Source of the DNA: Rotaria sp. Silwood1 | Lineage: Eukaryota; Rotifera; Eurotatoria; Philodinida; Philodinidae | DNA length: 64,000 nucleotides | Direction: 5' to 3' | Assembly (NCBI GenBank): GCA_905250075.1 | Contig: CAJNOP010000185.1 | Coordinates: 47,944-111,943, forward strand | Shown: piece by piece, positions 58,619 through 64,000 of the stretch | How the letters are laid out: every line of letters starts with the position of its first letter | How positions within the stretch are numbered: the first letter of the stretch is position 1 | Translations under genes and position numbers: made by a program | Notes under the pieces: generated by a model | Told to the model about the DNA's origin: nothing | What the model saw: the letters and a program-made list of their open reading frames with translations, nothing else | Database searches by the model: none

Positions 58619-60570
58619 ATGTTTCTTATTGTTATTTTTTTCTTTTTTTGGTTAGTAATGAAATTGACCGATTCGTTCTATTTCGAAGAAAGTCGTGGTC
58701 AATGTGGTCGTAAACTATTACGTGAAATTGGTGAACAACGTCGAACAAAAATTCATTTATATGCTTATGAAAGTTGGCCAAAACCAGCACTTATTTCACA
58801 TTGGACAATTAAAACAGTTTGGTGGTCAAAAACAAAATGTGAAATTATTGAACGCTTGGGTCATCGAACAAGTATCACTAAGTATGTTATTGTCTTTTAT
58901 TTTTTTTTCTTTTAGTTACACTTTGGTTCTTGTCATAAGATTATATAATGAAGTAAAGAAAAGAAAAGCATAATCATTTTTGTTTTTCATTCTTCAAGCA
59001 ATCATTACCCATTTTCTTTTTCTTTTTTAATATGCAGAAAATTTTACTAATTGCAAATGAATATTTCTATAACTTCTCAATAAAGAAAAAAATAAATTTG
59101 TGTGAAATGTATCTCCTTTCAACAAATCATTTATGATGTACACATCATTTTCAATATCTAATGAAGGCTGTCATACATATGTAATGAACTTAATTGACCA
59201 TTCGATAGCACGTCGAACCTTACAAGCTATTGATGATTTCCATCTGTAAATATATATAAGTCTTGAAAAGAACTATAATTAGTCGCATTACTCGACATTG
59301 TATGTATATGTGACATGCAACATGCGCGCATATTACATCGGTGAGAATAGGACGAGGTCAATTCTTCTGTCATATATTTATACATAATGACAGTAACATG
59401 TAAAGTATGAGAATAATCATCAGCTTTTTTCTGTTCAAGTACAAATACGATTATATGACATTACGTGTTCCATATATGCACACATAAGTGTGATTGACAG
59501 ACAATCATATTCCATGGTTCGTCATTGGGGAATTGAAAAAGAGAAAAAGATTCTTTTTTTGCTTTTCGAAAGAATAAGGATGTCTCTAATGGAGTAATAT
59601 CTCCTTTCTATATTGAGATGGAAGAATATTTATTTATACTAAAATGATCAGCGACTAAATAAAAGTTTGATCCACTCATTTTGTTATCGATTAATCACAT
59701 TATAAACGCGTGCAGCAGTATATTTTCTGCTTGATGACTAATTTAATTTCGTTTTGCAATAGTGCAAATATTCATGCATTCGGAAAAAAAAAGAGAAAAA
59801 GGAAATGAGAGTGATGGTCAATTTTCATCTTATTCTATTTCATGTTACAATTATTAATAAAAAATGCAATAGATGGACGAACACAGGAAGTAGACATTAA
59901 CATGCTGTGAACTAGTAGATTTAATGAGTTCGATATTACGAAGAAGAAAAAAAAAGAACCTTCGTCATGACTAGACGAGATAGATCAGATGATAAGAGGT
60001 TGTAGAAGGGCATTAGCAATGACAGCCGCGCGATAAACCGTCAGACACCAATTTATTATTTACTTACGTTTTGTCTGAAAAATATTAATCTCAATAAATA
60101 TGCGTAAATAAACTAGAATTATGTTAGATTTAATCAAAGAATTAAAAATCTTTCTATGCATTGAATAATAATGAATTCAGTATATTAGCATAAATAAGTA
60201 GCAAATTTTTCTTTTTTCTTATCTTATATGAATATTTATTAACTAGATATTGCATATAAAATCTATTTATATTTCTAGAGGTCATATGAAATGTTTGGGT
60301 AATGGTCGTTTAGAAATAACTGGACAATTTCCACGTCATACAGATGCCTATTTTCGTCTTGTTCTATCATCACAAGTAACTGATGATGATATATCTGATG
60401 GTTATATATTATCAGGCGATCTTGAACTCGGTGATACAAAAGATACAATGCAACAAAGTCATTTTGCTGTAGTAAAATTTGAACAAAAACGACAACATAA
60501 AAATCATATACATAATATTAATGATTATTATATAAAAGCACGTCGTTTATTATTGCTTGGTTGTGTATAA
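58619..60570 (+). CDS. Putative secreted orphan protein
   Basis: Exon 1 58619-58881 (donor GTATGT) and exon 2 60279-60570 join in phase (ITK|GHMKC) over a 1.4-kb intron, giving 184 residues. The first residues (MFLIVIFFFFWLVMKLTDSFYF) look like a signal peptide. The same T-rich stretch ends in AG at 58655, so it may instead be a splice acceptor, with the coding part beginning MKLTDSFYF at 58658 or earlier. The mature part has four cysteines (GQCG, TKCE, MKCL, LLGCV), suggesting two disulfides, and looks beta-rich (RTKIHLYAYESW, GNGRLEITGQF, AYFRLVLSS). It ends with a basic segment and hydrophobic LLLLGCV. I recognise no family. AATAAA lies at 60735. An alternative 33-bp intron (58882-58914) would give a short different end and is less likely. 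Confidence 0.6.
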
Positions 60571-62796
60571 TTGATTAAGTTTTCTTTTTCTTTTTCTTTT
60601 TCTTCTTTTTTTCGACAGTGACCATTTACAGTGGTTCTTTTACTAGTCAGTATTTTGTTTTTCATCACTGTCTATTCGTTGTGGCTGATTAAATAATATT
60701 CATTTTTGTGTTCTTCTTTTTTCATCGAAATTTTAATAAAGAAAACATATAGATGATTGATGTTGAATGAATAGAATAATAATATCAAAAGAAAAAATGT
60801 GAAGCATTAAAACCAACTATTTGTCCGACTCAATCATGAACTTTTTTTTTTTTTTATGGACTCTTACACATTAAAAAAACATTACAAGGTAAAATCGAAA
60901 GAAATGAAAACATACTGTGTTTTTCGTTATATCTTATAGTTGTGAATCGATTTTTTTAATGATGCATGCAATGGTAAATGTTTACTCCCTACTATGTATT
61001 TAATTGTCAATTATAATAAATTATGACACATTTGATTGCTTTAGAATGAGAACCATAACGATCCTAAACTGGGTACATTCTTAATTAGATGCTGATTAAT
61101 CATTCAATCATGACTAAGAAGGATAAAAATCAGTGATGTCAAATCAAATATTTGAAAATCAGAAATCTATCAGAAAGAGCAAGTTTTTACACACTAGTGC
61201 GTATTATATTAACATATTAGTACCAGATATTTTACTGAGTCTGTAATCGTTGACTTATATTTTATTTTCAAAGGTATTTCACTAGAAAACAAAGAAATAC
61301 AATGAATATATTGCTTAATTAATACGAAAAATATGATACTTAGTATCGAACTTTTGAGCTAAACTCAAAATTGATTTATAATAAAAGTAGAAAAACAAAC
61401 GACATATATGCTATGTAGATTAAAGAATCTTACTTACATACAGGTATGAGTGAAGGAAAGATTCATACTCATATCTCTAATCTAACGAAGATGTAATCTA
61501 AAAAAATTTATATATCAGAAAGTTTCTCAACTTGTTAGAAGATCTAATAACTCTGATCACAATTAAAGGAACGAATATATAATACTTGTATCTCGTAAAA
61601 TGATTATATTCAATTGAAATTCTCAAGTTATGTTACAACATGAACGGCCATCTAATAGTAAAATGCACTATTCTTATTGCCACTTGTTCATTATACTTCG
61701 TTTTACGACTACTGAATTATTTGAATTATCAATAAAATGTCAAGTGTGTAAATAAAACTAGTATGAGAGTAGCAATAGATTTTCTTGTCATTCAAACCGA
61801 GATACATATCCACACGCTAGGTAGATAAGAAAAAAAAGCCAAGTTTAGAATCGATTTTTACCTAGCATCAATCAACCTATGTTTTCAGAATCAAGAAAAC
61901 ATTTGCGATAGATTACTGATTTTTGTGATCGATTCTTATTTTTCAATATGTCGATAGTAGAAATGATTTTTTTTTCATTTAATCTCGATTTCTATAGTAC
62001 TAATTTACATAAATGCATATTTCTTTTTTAGAAAAATTGCAGTATTTTCGTTGTTCTACATATAATTTCTTATAGATCACTGAAAATAAAATAAAAATAC
62101 ACGTTCATATGTACGACAGAAAATGGAACAGAAATCATAATTAAATATAAAGGATTGAAAAAATGACATCTTTTAAAATAAGTAAATATAGATTCAAAGT
62201 TCACTTCGATTGTTCTTTACAATTGTACAATTTTACATATTTAGAAATTATATTTACTTCTCGATTCAACAAATCTTGGAAAATTTCGATTATTTAAACC
62301 AATGATTAAATATAATTTTACGCTTTGAAAACTATCATGATTTTCATGCCATGATGAAATCCCAGAAAAATACAGTTGAGATTGAACAATTGAGACGACA
62401 CTAATTATCTATGAATTCTTTCTTTGAATGATATATATGGACATATTTGTTTTTTTCTTTTTATAACCAGAGATGTAAAAAACCTTTAATACACGATTAT
62501 CAATTGTAATTAGTTAACAGATGTCGCTCATTGACAGCAATCACTTTAAATTCTTTTAATAAAATTTTAAAAAATTCGAAGAATTTAATATATTTCTTAA
62601 TAATTTTTATTTTAAATTTTATTTAAACTATCAATCGAAGAAAAATTATAGAGTCAATATAGATTGTTTAATTGGTCGAACAAAGAATTGTGTCATTCTC
62701 GGCCAACAATTACAATCATATTCCTATATTCATAGGAAATTTGTACCTCTTAAACACGAAGAAAATATCAAATTTAATATCTAATAATCAATTAGA
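60571..62796. other. Intergenic, upstream of GORASP
   Basis: AT-rich, with a TTTTTC simple repeat at 60580-60610. No coding exon is seen; 5' UTR or promoter elements of GORASP cannot be pinned down. Confidence 0.45.
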
Positions 62797-63777
62797 ATGG
62801 GTCTTGGTAGTAGTAATATAAAAATTCCAGGTGGTGGTACTGAAGGTTTTCATGTTCTTCGTGTACAAGATGGTTCACCTGGACATAAAGCTGGTTTAGA
62901 AGCATATTTTGATTTTATTGTTAGTATCAATGGTATTCGACTTGATACAGATAATGATAGATTTAAAGAAGTATTAAAAGAAAATATTGGTAAACCAGTT
63001 GAACTACTTGTTTATAGTAGTAAAACACAAACAGTACGACAATTAACATTAATTCCACATGAAAATTGGGGTGGTCAAGTATGAATAAAATCTTTTTTTT
63101 GTTTTTTAAATAATTTTTCTTTTGAATAATTAGGGTTTACTTGGATTAAGTATTCGATTTTGCACATTTGATAAAGCAAATGAAAATGTTTGGCATGTCT
63201 TAGATGTTCAACAACATTCACCAGCAGCATTAGCTGGTTTACGTTCAAATACTGATTATATTATTGGTGCTGATACATTATTAAATGATGCTGAAGATTT
63301 ATTTACATTAATTGAAAGTAACGAAGGGAAACCACTTAAACTTTATGTTTATAATAGTGAAAGTGATATGACACGTGAAATAACTCTTACACCTAATGTT
63401 GGTTGGGGTGGAGAAGGTAGTTTAGGTTGTGGTATTGGTTATGGTTATCTTCATCGTATACCAATACGAACAGCAAGTGTACCACCAGTAACAAAAGGAA
63501 ATTTACCAACAAATTCATCTATTTTAAGTGGAAATACTACAATGGATAAAAATTCATTACTTTCAACAATACCATCATCAAATCTCAATGAAAATACAAA
63601 TATGAATTTTACACTTCAACCTGTTAATATGCCACCAATAGCAGTTACAACACCGAATTTATTTGTTCCACCATCAGTTAATACAACAGCAACAAACGAA
63701 ACAACATTAGTAACGACTAGTGGAACTCAACCACCACCACCAACAACAACAACATATGATCCTAATCAATTTGCTAA
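62797..63777 (+). CDS. GORASP: Golgi reassembly-stacking protein (GRASP55/65), 5' part
   Basis: A peripheral cis/medial-Golgi protein that tethers cisternae by oligomerising its GRASP domain; also linked to unconventional secretion. Exon 1 62797-63078 and exon 2 63134-63777 (55-bp intron, GGQ|GLLG) give 308 complete residues. The start [14 protein letters not shown] has the N-myristoylation Gly2. The first PDZ-like domain spans about 10-93 ([35 protein letters not shown]) and the second about 95-190 ([67 protein letters not shown]). The Ser/Pro-rich regulatory region then starts. Exon 2 ends at a GTATGT donor (63778); animal GRASPs run to about 400-460 residues, so the rest lies beyond the window. 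I cannot tell GRASP55 from GRASP65; invertebrates usually have one gene. Confidence 0.95.
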
Positions 63778-64000
63778 GTATGTTGATAAAAAAAAAGTTT
63801 TTTTAATTTTTCACATGGGCACATGAATATGTGACTTTCTTGCGCAGAAAAGAATTTTTAAGAAAAATTTTATTTCATGTTATATATTATTCAATGTAGT
63901 TTAATGTGTTGGTTTTGAAGATAGAATTTTTGTCGATTAAATATTTTCCGAAGGGAGAAAAACCTAAATTTTCTTTTTGGAATTTCACTATGCACATGGG
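63778..64000 (+). other. GORASP intron or 3' part, cut by window edge
   Basis: This starts with the donor GTATGT. An acceptor-like CGCAG at 63843-63847 would add a short KKEFLRKNF tail with a stop, but that tail does not look like the conserved GRASP C-terminus. The real next exon is probably outside the window. Confidence 0.5.

Noticed and set aside
58882..58973. 33-bp intron giving the tail NYTLVLVIRLYNEVKKRKA
   Set aside because: The intron would be unusually short, and the 60279 exon has better coding character and matching phase.

Overview
The window is AT-rich eukaryotic nuclear DNA. Its genes have several short exons split by GT-AG introns, many about 55-75 bp and some of several hundred to 2600 bp. 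Intergenic stretches are long. The best guess is a bdelloid rotifer. The main reason is a protein that joins an N-terminal region, an ADP-ribosyltransferase-like domain and TPR repeats, a combination strongly expanded in bdelloids. The small introns and abundant short inverted-repeat transposons fit. This is inference, since no rRNA or organelle marker is present.

Left part (1-24 kb), gene-bearing. It holds the edge exon of a minus-strand gene; a secreted M14 metallocarboxypeptidase of the CPD/CPE/CPM type (minus, 4 exons); a two-finger C2H2 zinc-finger protein with polyalanine and polyglutamine tracts (plus, 5 exons); the mitochondrial enoyl-CoA hydratase-like protein ECHDC3 (plus, 3 exons); the ART-like/TPR protein (minus, 2 exons); and two unrecognised minus-strand genes. 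Exon joins were checked by reading phase and, where possible, by family motifs running across the junction.

Middle (24.1-47.1 kb). I find no convincing gene in about 23 kb. The region is built largely from fold-back (inverted-repeat) elements. At least eight are visible, including a 925-bp hAT-like element with a perfect 8-bp target duplication, a mariner-like palindrome and a GC-rich element whose arms are arrays of a roughly 14-bp unit. There is also a ~122-bp tandem repeat interrupted by a 10-N assembly gap, and a 17-bp minisatellite.

Right part (47.1-64 kb). A six-exon gene encodes a nuclear-looking protein of about 996 residues. Its large first intron carries another fold-back element. 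The protein contains four diverged copies of a roughly 90-residue module, tentatively Ski/Sno/Dac (DACH)-like, followed by an AT-hook. After a gene-poor stretch with a tRNA-derived SINE-like sequence come a small putatively secreted orphan (2 exons) and the 5' part of the Golgi stacking protein GRASP/GORASP, which runs off the right edge.

The genes share no evident pathway. I see no operon, CRISPR array, rRNA or confident tRNA. The most unusual items are the four-module protein, the ART-like protein that seems to lack its catalytic residues, and the dense fold-back island.
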